Shown here one piece after another: positions 52,026-60,402 of a stretch of 64,000 nt of DNA (within the stretch, counting starts at the first letter, position 1; each line of letters begins with the position of its first letter). A program made the translations under genes and the position numbers. The notes under the pieces are model-generated. The model ran no database searches. It was not told the origin of the DNA and was given only the letters and a program-made list of their open reading frames with translations. The stretch covers positions 62,001 through 126,000 of the forward strand of contig JAFQCA010000027.1 of NCBI GenBank assembly GCA_017399485.1, read 5' to 3'. Source of the DNA: Alistipes sp. GTDB lineage: Bacteria > Bacteroidota > Bacteroidia > Bacteroidales > Rikenellaceae.

Positions 52026-53681
52026 ATGTTTGAATCGTTGTTTCTCTCGCATTCGGCTCTGCAAGCCGTGATAGTTATATCGCTAATTTGTGCCGTAGGA
52101 CTCTTCTTTGGCAAGGTTAGGGTGTGGGGCGTGTCGCTCGGTGTGACGTTTGTCTTTTTTGCGGGTATCGTAGCGGGCCATTTCGGTGTGAGTATAGACG
52201 AGAAGATGTTACTGTTTGCCGAGAGTTTCGGTTTGGTGCTGTTTGTCTATTCGCTGGGAGTACAGGTGGGACCAGGATTTATGAGTTCGTTCCGTGAGGG
52301 CGGTGTGAAGTTGAACGCCATAGGAATGGGTGTCATATTGTTGGGTACGGCTATGGTCGTGGTGATGAGCCGATGTTTCGACCTGCCTCTGCCCGATATG
52401 ATGGGCGTATTGTGTGGTGCTACAACTAATACCCCTGCATTGGGAGCAACACAGCAGACTTTGGCGCAGATGGGAGAGCCTACGGCAGCCCCTGCAATGA
52501 GTTGCGCGGTGACCTACCCGTTGGGTGTTGTGGGGGTGATTATCGCCATAATGTTGATGCGAAAGTTATGGGTGAGAGAGTGCGATATGGCAGCCCCACA
52601 CCCAGAACACGTCAATAATACGTTTATAGCGACTCTGCGAGTGCAGAATCCGGGCGTGTTTGGCCGAGATATGCACAGCGTGGCCGAGTTTGCCAAAGTA
52701 CCTTTCGTTATATCGCGCTTGTGGCGTAATGGAGAGGTGATATTGCCGTCGAATGATACCGTATTGATGGAGGGTGACCGCGTGTTGGTGGTCTCATCGC
52801 GTAAGGATATGGAGGTGATGGAGGTGATGATTGGTCGTCGTGAAGATATAGACTGGAACAACGACAATGTCGATTGGACCCATCTGGATAGGAAACTGAC
52901 GTCGCGTCAGATTATAATCACTCGTCCTGAAATTAACGGTAAACGATTGGGGGCATTGCGTCTGCGTAATAGTTATGGTATTAACATCAGCCGTATATAT
53001 CGTAGCGGCGTAGTGTTGTTGGCGACTCCCGATTTGATGTTACAGATGGGCGACTGTGTTGTTGTAGTGGGTGAGGAGCGTGCCGTGATGAAGGTCGAGA
53101 AGGTGTTGGGTAATGCCGAGAAAGAACTCAATGAACCGAATCTTACATCAATATATATAGGTATTGCGCTGGGCTTGATACTTGGCTCGTTGCCATTGTC
53201 GTTGCCGGGAGCGGCTCTGCCTGTGAGGTTAGGTCTGGCGGGCGGTCCCGTTGTTGTCGGTATATTGATAGGTTGCTATGGCCCGCGACTGCATCTTGTA
53301 ACCTATGCCACACGTAGCGCAAATCTTATGTTGAGAGGTTTTGGCTTGTCGTTATATCTGGCCTGTCTGGGACTTAATGCAGGTAGTGGATTCTTCTCGA
53401 TGGCGATAAGTGCGACGGGTGCGATGTGGGTAGGTCTGGGATTTCTGGTTACGTTGTTGCCCGTGTTGTTGATGGGTGTTGCGGCTATGCGATTGTGGAA
53501 GGTCGATTTTAGTTCGGTGTGTGGTATGTTGTGTGGTGCGATGGCTAACCCTATGGCCTTGAACTATGCCAACGAGAGTGTTGATGGTGACCACGCATCG
53601 GTAGCCTATGCGACGGTATATCCGTTGTCGATGTTTGCAAGAGTGTTGTTGGCGCAAGTGGTGCTGATGGTGTTTATGTAG
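52026..53681 (+). CDS. AspT/YidE-type putative transporter with RCK_C domains
   Basis: A 551-residue inner-membrane protein. The two membrane halves (about 1-175 and 380-551) each carry the AspT/YidE duplication pattern, with LCGATTNTPALGATQQTL in the first and LCGAMANPMALNYANE in the second. Between them lie two TrkA-C (RCK_C) modules (about 195-370: VMEGDRVLVVSSRKDMEVME, MGDCVVVVGEERAVMKVE). Relatives include the aspartate:alanine antiporter AspT; the substrate is unknown. It begins 12 bases after the S46 peptidase, which suggests amino-acid or dipeptide transport. Confidence 0.92.
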   Translation: MFESLFLSHSALQAVIVISLICAVGLFFGKVRVWGVSLGVTFVFFAGIVAGHFGVSIDEKMLLFAESFGLVLFVYSLGVQVGPGFMSSFREGGVKLNAIGMGVILLGTAMVVVMSRCFDLPLPDMMGVLCGATTNTPALGATQQTLAQMGEPTAAPAMSCAVTYPLGVVGVIIAIMLMRKLWVRECDMAAPHPEHVNNTFIATLRVQNPGVFGRDMHSVAEFAKVPFVISRLWRNGEVILPSNDTVLMEGDRVLVVSSRKDMEVMEVMIGRREDIDWNNDNVDWTHLDRKLTSRQIIITRPEINGKRLGALRLRNSYGINISRIYRSGVVLLATPDLMLQMGDCVVVVGEERAVMKVEKVLGNAEKELNEPNLTSIYIGIALGLILGSLPLSLPGAALPVRLGLAGGPVVVGILIGCYGPRLHLVTYATRSANLMLRGFGLSLYLACLGLNAGSGFFSMAISATGAMWVGLGFLVTLLPVLLMGVAAMRLWKVDFSSVCGMLCGAMANPMALNYANESVDGDHASVAYATVYPLSMFARVLLAQVVLMVFM

Positions 53682-53742
53682 GCACAGCATATTGATGGGG
53701 GGAGAGGTAGATTGGTAAAAATGTTGTTTTTAGCCTAAAAAT

Positions 53743-53773
53743 TTTGCAGTTTATAAAATAGTCGCTATATTTG
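53743..53773 (+). promoter_or_regulatory. strong promoter for tRNA-Leu(GAG)
   Basis: TTTG (53743-53746), 19 bases, then TATATTTG (53766-53773): a full consensus match, about 50 bases before the mature tRNA. Confidence 0.8.
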
Positions 53774-53825
53774 CACACCTTTTCGGCAGATTGGCGTTGA
53801 TAGACGCCCTGTCAGGAGTGAAAAG

Positions 53826-53909
53826 GCCCAGGTGGTGAAATTGGTAGACACGCTACTTTGAGGGGGTAGTGAGCATTAGCTCGTGCAAGTTCGAGTCTTG
53901 TCCTGGGCA
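53826..53909 (+). tRNA. tRNA-Leu (anticodon GAG)
   Basis: An 84-nt class II tRNA. The acceptor arms GCCCAGG and CCTGGGC pair perfectly. The anticodon stem is CTACT/GGTAG with loop TTGAGGG, giving anticodon GAG. A long variable arm and the T arm with GTTCGAGTC follow. CCA is not encoded. It reads CUU/CUC leucine codons. A terminator hairpin starts three bases later. Confidence 0.97.
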
Positions 53910-53911
53910 CA

Positions 53912-53940
53912 TAGGTTGGCATAAGGCCAACCTTTTTTTG
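53912..53940 (+). terminator. intrinsic terminator after tRNA-Leu(GAG)
   Basis: AGGTTGGC pairs with GCCAACCT around ATAAG, followed by T7. Confidence 0.88.
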
Positions 53941-54058
53941 TATATATACTTCCCTTATCCAATAAACGCAATAAGCCTAATAAAGGCTCATCTACCCCAA
54001 ATTATACCTTCGAGGAGAAAATAAATTCTAAAGGTTGAACAAAAACCCGAAAAAAATA

Positions 54059-54073
54059 GATAACTTTGTTATC
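54059..54073 (+). promoter_or_regulatory. -7 element embedded in a perfect palindrome, candidate operator of the sugar operon
   Basis: GATAACTTTGTTATC is a 6-3-6 inverted repeat, and its centre contains TAACTTTG (54061-54068), a TAnnTTTG match. A regulator binding there would block the promoter directly. It lies 58 bases before the aldolase ATG. Between 53941 and 54058 I see no gene. Confidence 0.5.
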
Positions 54074-54130
54074 AAAGGAGTGTCGCATATTTTAACGCCT
54101 CGAAAATAGGAACCAAATATCAGATATATA

Positions 54131-54970
54131 ATGTTAGTACAACTAAACGAGTTATTGCAGGATGCAAACGCCAAAGGTTATGCCGTGGGGGCATTCAACT
54201 GTTTGAGCCAAGAGAACATAGAGGGTGCCGTGCGGGCTGCCGAAGAGTTACGCTCACCCATTATTCTACAACTTGCCGAGGTGCAGTTTCCGTGCGCTCC
54301 GATGGAGTTGATGGCTCCTATGTATCTTGAGGCAGCGCGTCGTGCAAGTGTTCCCGTCGCGGTACATTTGGACCACGGCCAAAGTTTCGAGACGTGTGCT
54401 GCAGCCATAAAGTTGGGTTTTGGGTCGGTTATGTTTGATGGGGCCAACTTGCCTTTTGATGAGAATGTAGCCATTACTTCTGCTGTAAGCCGTATGGCCA
54501 AGGCTATGGGTGTCGATGTAGAGGCTGAGTTGGGCAAGGTGGGTGATGTGGGCGTTGACGATGACAAAGTAGATGTTTTTACCGATGTCGAAGAGTCTGC
54601 CGAGTTCATCGCCCGTACAGGTGTTGACGCTTTGGCGGTAGCGATAGGTAATCAGCACGGACGATATGTTGCCACCCCGAAGTTAAATATTGCCCGACTG
54701 ATAGAGTTGCACGAAAGAAACAGTATGCCGTTGGTTTTACACGGTGGTAGCGGAACGAGTGAGGAGGATTTCAAGGCCTGTATTCACAAGGGCATCTGCA
54801 AGATTAATGTTGCAACGGCTATTCAGGTGGGTATCGCCGACGATGTGAAGCGTTATGCTGACAGCACCGAGCGTCTCGACTACATAACGATGAAAGGCAT
54901 TATGGTCGAGGCCTCGCAACGTGTTGTAGCCGAGCATATAAGATTGTTTGAGAGTAATAACCGAGCATAA
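54131..54970 (+). CDS. class II ketose-bisphosphate/ketose-1-phosphate aldolase
   Basis: A zinc-dependent FBA/GatY/KbaY-type aldolase of 279 residues. Motifs in order are AVGAFNCLSQENIEGAV, the zinc ligands in VAVHLDHGQSFETC, VEAELGKVGDVGVDDD, AIGNQHGRYVATPKLN with a zinc His, VLHGGSGTSEEDFK with zinc and phosphate binding, and CKINVATAIQ. It cleaves a ketose (bis)phosphate to DHAP and an aldehyde. It heads an operon with a PfkB kinase and D-lyxose isomerase, which suggests a ketose 1-phosphate such as xylulose-1-P, tagatose- or fructose-phosphate rather than a purely glycolytic role. Confidence 0.92.
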   Translation: MLVQLNELLQDANAKGYAVGAFNCLSQENIEGAVRAAEELRSPIILQLAEVQFPCAPMELMAPMYLEAARRASVPVAVHLDHGQSFETCAAAIKLGFGSVMFDGANLPFDENVAITSAVSRMAKAMGVDVEAELGKVGDVGVDDDKVDVFTDVEESAEFIARTGVDALAVAIGNQHGRYVATPKLNIARLIELHERNSMPLVLHGGSGTSEEDFKACIHKGICKINVATAIQVGIADDVKRYADSTERLDYITMKGIMVEASQRVVAEHIRLFESNNRA

Positions 54971-54980
54971 CTATTTTTGT

Positions 54981-55985
54981 ATGAGAAGAGGAATTGTAAG
55001 CGCGGGTAATTGGCTTGTCGATACAATAAAGTTTATTAGGACCTACCCTGCGGCAGGTAATCTGGTGACAATCGAGAAGATTGAATCGGGGTTTGGCGGT
55101 TGCGCACACAATGTATTGGCCGATTTGGCACATCTGGAGAGTGGTATTCCGTTGTATGCTGGCGGATGTGTAGGTTGTGATGCGTGGGGTGATGAGATTA
55201 TGGCTGCTATAGAGCGTATGGGAATTGATGCTGAAGGTATGTGCCGAGTAGATGCGGCAACCTCATACACCGATGTTATGGCCGATATGACCTCGGGAAC
55301 GCGCACATTCTTCCACCATCACGGAGCAAATGCGACATTTGGCGAGGAGCACGTCGAGAAGATTAAGGCCGAAGCAAAGATTTTTCATCTTGGTTATCTG
55401 TTGCTACTCAAGCGTATGGATGCCGCCGACGAACAGTATGGAATTGTTGCGGCGCGAGTTCTTGACGGATTGCAGAGACGTGGTTACCTAACCTCAGTCG
55501 ATGTGGTATCGGAGGAGGGTGACCGTTTCCGCGAAGTTATCCTACCCTGCCTAAAGTATATGAACTACTTTATAGTGAATGAGGTCGAGGCTGGTGCCTG
55601 CTTTGGTCACTCGTTGCGTGATGCGCAAGGCGAGATATTGCTCGACGAGGTGGAGGCTGCCGCTCGTTTCCTATTGGAACAAGGTGTAAACGATGCTGTG
55701 GTGATTCACTTCCCCGAGGGAGGCTTTGGTATGAAGGCAAGCGGAGAGAAGTGTTTCGAGCCATCGTTCCGCGTAGCGGCATCAGAAATTGTATCATCGG
55801 TGGGTGCTGGTGATGCGTTTTGTGCCGCGATGTTATATGCTTTGCACGAGGAGTTACCCCTCTCACGCGCACTACAAACCGCCAATGCTGCGGCAAGATT
55901 CAACCTCTATAACGCAACGGCTACCGATGGCGCGCCTACGCTACGTGAGATTGAAGAGTTTTTGAACGAGAAAGGAATTAAATAA
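54981..55985 (+). CDS. PfkB-family carbohydrate kinase
   Basis: A ribokinase-fold sugar kinase of 334 residues. The N-terminal substrate region is VSAGNWLVDTIKFI then GGCAHNVLADLAHLESGIPLY. The C-terminal signature is SSVGAGDAFCAAMLYALHEE, with the catalytic Asp and anion hole. It starts 10 bases after the aldolase stop, at the ATG 54981; the longer frame overlaps the aldolase. A kinase feeding an aldolase is the simplest reading. The specificity is unknown. Confidence 0.92.
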   Translation: MRRGIVSAGNWLVDTIKFIRTYPAAGNLVTIEKIESGFGGCAHNVLADLAHLESGIPLYAGGCVGCDAWGDEIMAAIERMGIDAEGMCRVDAATSYTDVMADMTSGTRTFFHHHGANATFGEEHVEKIKAEAKIFHLGYLLLLKRMDAADEQYGIVAARVLDGLQRRGYLTSVDVVSEEGDRFREVILPCLKYMNYFIVNEVEAGACFGHSLRDAQGEILLDEVEAAARFLLEQGVNDAVVIHFPEGGFGMKASGEKCFEPSFRVAASEIVSSVGAGDAFCAAMLYALHEELPLSRALQTANAAARFNLYNATATDGAPTLREIEEFLNEKGIK

Positions 55986-56013
55986 TAAAAACCAAATAAA
56001 ACTATAGACCATT

Positions 56014-56676
56014 ATGAAGAGAAGTGAGATTAATCGTTATATCGACGAGGCTCGTGCCTTTTTTGCCGAACACTCTTTCTATTTGCCCGTATGGGTTGAT
56101 TGGACTCCCGAAGAGTGGGCCACCAAAGGCGAGGAGTGCGAGGAGATACGTCGTAATCAGTTGGGTTGGGATGTTACCGACTTTGCCAAAGGCGACTTTA
56201 TGAAGGAGGGACTCACGTTGGTTACCATCCGCAATGGCAATGTCAAATATGACAAGAAGAGTTATTGCGAGAAGATTATGTTTGTGCGCGAGAATCAGGT
56301 CACCCCGACACATTTCCACTGGAAGAAGATGGAGGATATAATCAATCGTGGCGGCGGTACGTTGTGCATCAAGTTATGGAAGGCCGATGCCGAGGAGCGT
56401 CCGACGGATGAGCCTTGCACGGTGCAGATTGATGGTGTAACGACTGTCGTACCTGCAGGCGAGGTGTTGCGCATCGAGAAGGGACAGAGCATCTGCTTTG
56501 AGCCTTATATGTATCATCAGTTCTGGTCGGAGGGTGGTCACAGTATGATTGGCGAGGTATCTACAGTAAATGACGATGAGAACGACAACCGTTTCTTGGA
56601 GCCGCTGGGCCGTTACCCGCATATCGACGAGGATGTTGCACCCACACACTTGATGTGCAACGAATACACAAGATAA
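56014..56676 (+). CDS. D-lyxose ketol-isomerase (cupin)
   Basis: A 220-residue cupin-fold isomerase of the D-lyxose isomerase family, interconverting D-lyxose and D-xylulose and often D-mannose and D-fructose. The metal-binding His-x-His...Glu is in VTPTHFHWKKMEDIINRGGG, with a later His in CFEPYMYHQFWSEGG and Glu in MIGEVSTVNDD. RPTDEPCTVQIDG and the C-terminal EPLGRYPHIDED are typical. It is 28 bases after the kinase and completes a plausible isomerase-kinase-aldolase route. Confidence 0.9.
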   Translation: MKRSEINRYIDEARAFFAEHSFYLPVWVDWTPEEWATKGEECEEIRRNQLGWDVTDFAKGDFMKEGLTLVTIRNGNVKYDKKSYCEKIMFVRENQVTPTHFHWKKMEDIINRGGGTLCIKLWKADAEERPTDEPCTVQIDGVTTVVPAGEVLRIEKGQSICFEPYMYHQFWSEGGHSMIGEVSTVNDDENDNRFLEPLGRYPHIDEDVAPTHLMCNEYTR

Positions 56677-56705
56677 TGTTTATCCAATTAGAAGAACAGA
56701 ACAAT

Positions 56706-57629
56706 ATGAAGCGTTTTTTTGCAATTATAATATCCGCGTTGCTTCTTGCAGCAGTAGCGACGATGCCCGTATCGGCTAAATCCCCCAAACTAAAAGCACT
56801 GATTGTGTCAGGCCAGAACAACCATAATTGGCCTGTCAGCCACCAGGCGCTGAAACTTATTCTCGACAATTCGGGTATGTTCGAATCGGATATCGTGCTG
56901 ACGGCTAAGGCTGGTGGCGATATGAGTAAGTTTAAGCCCGACTTCGAGAAGTATGATGTCGTGGTGTTAGATTATAACGGCGACCGCTGGCCTGCCGAGA
57001 CCGATGCAGCCTTTTTGCGTTATGTGCAGAATGGCGGAGGTGTGGTAGTCTATCACGCTGCTGACAACGCCTTTGCAGGCTGGGAGGAGTTTAATAAGAT
57101 TATTGCTCTCGGAGGTTGGGAGGGCCGCACAGAGAAATCTGGCCCATACTACTACCTCAAAGATGGCAAACCTGTCTTGGACCACAGTGCAGGTCCCGGA
57201 GGCTCGCACGGTCAGCAACGAGAATACCCTATGCATTGTCGTCAGGCGAAGCACCCCATCACCAAAGGCTTGCCCGATAATTGGATTCACGGCAGAGACG
57301 AGATGTATGACCGTATGCGTGGTCCCGCCAACATCAAGGATTTGCTCTATTCGGGATACGCTGAAAAGGCAACAGGTGGCTCTGGCCGCGAGGAGCCCTT
57401 GGTCTTTACAGTTGATTACGGCAAGGCCCGCATCTTCCATATTATGTTGGGGCACGCAGGCCCCACGCTCGAGGACAACCCTGCTATGCAATGTGCAGGA
57501 TTCCAGACTCTCTTGTTGAGAGGTGCCGAATGGGCAGCAACGGGCAAGGTAAAACAGGCCGTACCTAAAGACTTCCCCACAGACAAGAAGACATCGTTTA
57601 GGCTCGACTACACACAACCTAAAAAATAG
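56706..57629 (+). CDS. secreted ThuA-like domain protein
   Basis: A 307-residue protein with signal peptide MKRFFAIIISALLLAAVATMPVSA followed by a ThuA/class-I glutamine amidotransferase-like fold. KALIVSGQNNHNWPVSHQAL, YDVVVLDYNGDRWP, GGGVVVYHAADNAFAGWEEF and HPITKGLPDNWIHGRDEMYDRM are typical, with RIFHIMLGHAGPTL near the end. ThuA proteins are linked to trehalose and 3-keto-sugar metabolism, but their chemistry is poorly defined. It is the last gene of the sugar operon. The ATG at 56706 is chosen for the signal peptide. Confidence 0.88.
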   Translation: MKRFFAIIISALLLAAVATMPVSAKSPKLKALIVSGQNNHNWPVSHQALKLILDNSGMFESDIVLTAKAGGDMSKFKPDFEKYDVVVLDYNGDRWPAETDAAFLRYVQNGGGVVVYHAADNAFAGWEEFNKIIALGGWEGRTEKSGPYYYLKDGKPVLDHSAGPGGSHGQQREYPMHCRQAKHPITKGLPDNWIHGRDEMYDRMRGPANIKDLLYSGYAEKATGGSGREEPLVFTVDYGKARIFHIMLGHAGPTLEDNPAMQCAGFQTLLLRGAEWAATGKVKQAVPKDFPTDKKTSFRLDYTQPKK

Positions 57630-57648
57630 GAGGAGCACTTTAACCTAA

Positions 57649-57822
57649 TCATTCACCTTCGTCCTCCGATGGAGTATTCACGGCATCCTTAAATTCACGG
57701 ATGCCGCGACCTGCTCCGCGCATTAGTTCGGGGAGTTTCTTACCCCCGAAAAGCAGTAATAGTGCAAAAACAATCAGTAACATTTCGCTTGTTCCAATAC
57801 CTCCAACAAATAATAGATTCAT
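57649..57822 (-). CDS. tatA: Sec-independent translocase subunit TatA
   Basis: A 57-residue protein with an N-terminal membrane helix and hinge followed by an amphipathic helix: EMLLIVFALLLLFGGKKLPEL then RGAGRGIREFKDAV, with an acidic tail. The Phe-Gly-x-x-x-Leu-Pro-Glu-Leu hinge is the TatA/E signature. The first helix is preceded by GGIGTSE. No tatB or tatC is next to it. It could serve export of the Tat-leader oxidoreductase at 4.8 kb. It is convergent with the ThuA-like gene and downstream of the InaA-type kinase. Confidence 0.93.
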   Translation of the reverse strand: MNLLFVGGIGTSEMLLIVFALLLLFGGKKLPELMRGAGRGIREFKDAVNTPSEDEGE

Positions 57823-57865
57823 ACTTTTTTGATATTTCGTGTAAAACTCTTACAGATGTTGATTT

Positions 57866-58618
57866 TTATAACATCATCTTCAAGTCACTCTTTATGCGCT
57901 GCCGAATCTCGAACAAAAGACGCGCTATCAAGCCTCTCAACTGGAATGTCTGTTCATTGGTTGCGGCTTGTGCGGCATATCGTTCGAGAATGTATGCATA
58001 GGCCGTAGGCTGACACGACAGCCGTCGCATATTCTCGATTCTCTCGTTCATCGACAAACGCGACCTGAAGTCCATTCGATTGATATCTATCAACTGAAAC
58101 TTATACTCCCCGTCGGCAGTCGCTTTATATAGTATATTCGTTATATTCAAATCTTTATGCAGCACACCCGCATCGTGTAGCCGAAATATAAATTTAGCCA
58201 GCGCATCCATCAAAGGTTGCAGCAACTCGGTTTTGGCAGGGTAAGAGTTTATTACTGCCGCCGACTCATAATCACTATAGGCCGACACAAACAGGCTTTG
58301 ACGCAACATCCCGCTACGTTGCACATCTACCACTGCTATGGGTGTCGGCGTATCGATTCCCATAGCAAGTAAACGCTCGGCATATCGGTATGCGCGCACG
58401 GCCTTACTACGTCGCACCCGTCCGTACAACAGACGATTGACAAGCGATAAATGCTTGTAACTTTTTACCACCATACGCACACCCTCTCGCTCGACTATCT
58501 TGACTACATTACGCCCCTGATGAAGCACCTCGGCATCGGGCAATGTGTCGAATTGGTCTGGCAGAGATTGCACAAATTCGTTTAGTGCCATAAAATGTGG
58601 ATTAAGTAGTATATGCAT
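57866..58618 (-). CDS. lipopolysaccharide kinase (InaA/Kdo kinase-like) family protein
   Basis: A 250-residue protein kinase-like fold enzyme. The N-lobe has VVKIVEREGVRMVVKSYKH with the ATP-binding Lys, the catalytic loop is LHDAGVLHKDLNITNILY, and the DFG-equivalent is FQLIDINRMDF. Family members phosphorylate Kdo or heptose in the LPS core; an LPS role is likely but the acceptor is unknown. M10 (58591) is an alternative start. It is 43 bases upstream of tatA on the same strand. Confidence 0.88.
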   Translation of the reverse strand: MHILLNPHFMALNEFVQSLPDQFDTLPDAEVLHQGRNVVKIVEREGVRMVVKSYKHLSLVNRLLYGRVRRSKAVRAYRYAERLLAMGIDTPTPIAVVDVQRSGMLRQSLFVSAYSDYESAAVINSYPAKTELLQPLMDALAKFIFRLHDAGVLHKDLNITNILYKATADGEYKFQLIDINRMDFRSRLSMNERIENMRRLSCQPTAYAYILERYAAQAATNEQTFQLRGLIARLLFEIRQRIKSDLKMML

Positions 58619-58851
58619 AACACAACAAATAAGAATGTCAATTTTCTATCTGGCGGCATATATTGTTACCGACACAAAATTATAAAATTATAAAACGCCA
58701 TTTTTTAGCATCAACACATTTGGAATACTCTATATCTGCAAGCGAACACTTCGCGCCATCTTTCACACAAAACATTGCACAAAATGACCAACGCCAATAG
58801 GAGCAAAAAACGTTTGATTTGCAATATCGAATATAATTTTCTAAATTTGTC

Positions 58852-58859
58852 ATACAAGA
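58852..58859 (+). promoter_or_regulatory. -7 element for the thioredoxin-like lipoprotein gene
   Basis: TAAATTTG ends seven bases before the ATG at 58867, so the transcript would be leaderless or start translation at 58873. No clear -33 was found. Confidence 0.45.
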
Positions 58860-58866
58860 TATTGTG

Positions 58867-59409
58867 ATGCTTATGATTGGTTTTAGTCGGAAAATATCTA
58901 TAATGCTCATTGCATCTGTTATGCTACTTGCGACCTCCTGCATAAAGGATGAGAAGCATACCGGTGACGATACCACTATGGTAAGCATCGGGCAAAAGGC
59001 TCCCGACTTCACGGTTGAGATGCTCGGAGGCGAGAAGATTGCGCTTTCTGACCTGCAGGGAGATGTTGTGCTGCTCACATTCTGGGACCCGCAATGCCCC
59101 ACCTGCCAGCAGGTGATGGACGTAGCACAAGAGCGCATCGTGGAGCGTATCAAGGGTAAAAAGATAAATTTTCTGCCTATCTCACGTGGCTATACAAAAG
59201 AATATATAGCAGACTATTGCGCATCGAGAGGCTATGACTTTCCGATAGGGTTAGACCCGCAGAAAACTATATATGGGCTTTATGCTACGATGTATGTGCC
59301 GCGCAGTTTTATAATTGACAAGCAGGGTGTTATACGCCATCTGTATGTAGAGTACGAACTCTCTGCGCTTGATGCCATCCTCGCGGCCACCGAGCAACTC
59401 GCAAAATAG
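58867..59409 (+). CDS. thioredoxin-like (TlpA/AhpC-TSA) lipoprotein
   Basis: A 180-residue periplasmic lipoprotein. The signal ends at lipobox Leu-Ala-Thr-Ser-Cys, followed by a charged linker. The thioredoxin fold starts at APDFTVEMLGGEKIALSDLQGD. The redox pair is Cys-Pro-Thr-Cys in FWDPQCPTCQQVMD, and the cis-Pro loop is YVPRSFIIDKQGVIRHLYV. It probably reduces disulfides or cytochrome apoproteins. ATG 58867 or 58873 are both possible starts; the Arg-Lys pair needed for export lies just after either. Confidence 0.9.
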   Translation: MLMIGFSRKISIMLIASVMLLATSCIKDEKHTGDDTTMVSIGQKAPDFTVEMLGGEKIALSDLQGDVVLLTFWDPQCPTCQQVMDVAQERIVERIKGKKINFLPISRGYTKEYIADYCASRGYDFPIGLDPQKTIYGLYATMYVPRSFIIDKQGVIRHLYVEYELSALDAILAATEQLAK

Positions 59410-59421
59410 AGTTTCGTGTAA

Positions 59422-59706
59422 TTAATCACAACGCATTGCCTCCCACACTCCCAGATTGTACATATAGTCACGGAGTTCGGAGCGGGTTGCTAAACGGTAA
59501 AACCTATAGCGTTTGGGGAGTGCGTGCGACAGCATAAAATGATTATGGTCGATAGTGCTATGCTCTAAATAGATATTATCCATCGATGTCATATCATAGA
59601 AGCCCCAAAGACTCTCTTCGGGCGGACAAAGTGGATTACAAGGGTGAAACAAATAGAGGTCACCGACTCGAAATTTGGACTTGCTGCAAATTATGCGTTT
59701 CTTCAT
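59422..59706 (-). CDS. small protein of unknown function with structured leader
   Basis: A 94-residue soluble protein beginning MKKRIICSKSKFRVGDLYLF, with two Cys-Pro rich turns (HPCNPLCPPEES), then MTSMDNIYLEHSTIDHNHFMLSHALP and the C-terminal RYRFYRLATRSELRDYMYNLG. I recognise no domain; the charged pattern suggests a folded cytoplasmic protein. The frame extends upstream to 59799, but those codons fall in the hairpin leader, so ATG 59706 is used. The 170-nt leader holds competing stem-loops, which suggests attenuation control. Confidence 0.7.
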   Translation of the reverse strand: MKKRIICSKSKFRVGDLYLFHPCNPLCPPEESLWGFYDMTSMDNIYLEHSTIDHNHFMLSHALPKRYRFYRLATRSELRDYMYNLGVWEAMRCD

Positions 59707-59740
59707 ATTGTTTAGTTTTGTATAGTTTTTGTACAATTCC

Positions 59741-59866
59741 AAAAAAACGCACGTATCCTCGATACTTAAAAGGAATAAAAATAACACGAAGATTTTCACC
59801 GAGGACCGTGCGTATGGTCCCGGCTGTTTCAGAAAATCTAATGTTACACTTTTATTCCTTTTAAGC
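59741..59866 (-). promoter_or_regulatory. attenuator-like leader of the small unknown gene
   Basis: Two folds compete on the minus strand. Fold 1 is a 33-bp imperfect stem between 59832-59865 and 59765-59797, whose loop holds a GGACC/GGTCC hairpin. In fold 2, ACGCAC/GTGCGT (59747-59752 with 59808-59813) and TCCTCG/CGAGGA (59756-59761 with 59800-59805) form a 12-bp stem followed by U7 (59741-59747), a terminator shape. The two cross and cannot both form fully. Confidence 0.6.
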
Positions 59867-59882
59867 CGAACAGCTCATAGTG

Positions 59883-59915
59883 CAAATATACAAAATATAT
59901 TTTTATTACATCAAA
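59883..59915 (-). promoter_or_regulatory. promoter for the small unknown gene
   Basis: On the minus strand TTTG (59912-59915) and TATATTTG (59883-59890) are 21 bases apart, close to consensus. Transcription would start near 59877, just before the structured leader. Confidence 0.6.
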
Positions 59916-59942
59916 TAAATACAATAATAAATTGTATTTTTA

Positions 59943-59977
59943 ACAAAAAAAGCCTGTCTAAAAATTAGGCAGGCTTA
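59943..59977 (-). terminator. intrinsic terminator after the DUF3244 gene
   Basis: On the minus strand AAGCCTGCCTAA pairs with TTAGACAGGCTT (one mismatch) and is followed by a T tract. Confidence 0.85.
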
Positions 59978-59994
59978 ATGACAGGGATGTTAAT

Positions 59995-60402
59995 TTATAA
60001 TTCAAATGTTCCTTCGCCTACATATTGTGCACCTACGATGTCAATGGTATATTCACCCGATACCATAGGAACAGCGATAGTGGCTGTTGATGATTGGTTA
60101 GAATTACAGATAGTGCTTGCAACTACATTGCCGTTTGCATCGCTTACCGAAATAGTAACTTCACCAATGTTTTCGTTAAATGTAAATACGATGTCGCCGC
60201 TATTACAATAAAGTACTGCCTCAACTTCAGGCTGGATAATTTGGCGAGGTCTTGTTGTTATAGGGTGAGTTACTGTCTCTCCTCGTGTAATAAGAATAGG
60301 TTTTTTCTTCTCCTCCTCATCCCCATCAACAGCTGCCTGAATATTTTCGCAAATAAAAGCCGAAGATAGAATCAAAATTGCGAATAATAATAACTTTTTC
60401 AT
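59995..60402 (-). CDS. DUF3244-like secreted protein
   Basis: A 135-residue protein with signal peptide MKKLLLFAILILSSAFICENIQA, an acidic-lysine linker (DGDEEEKKKP) and one beta-sandwich. VEAVLYCNSGDIVFTFNENIG, VTISVSDANGNVVAS and a final SGEYTIDIVGAQYVGEGTFEL fit the DUF3244/T9SS-tail-like pattern common in Bacteroidota. It lies downstream of a TPR/LuxR lipoprotein gene on the same strand; that pairing recurs in the phylum. TAATTTTG at 60432-60439 on the minus strand is a candidate -7 element. Confidence 0.75.
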   Translation of the reverse strand: MKKLLLFAILILSSAFICENIQAAVDGDEEEKKKPILITRGETVTHPITTRPRQIIQPEVEAVLYCNSGDIVFTFNENIGEVTISVSDANGNVVASTICNSNQSSTATIAVPMVSGEYTIDIVGAQYVGEGTFEL

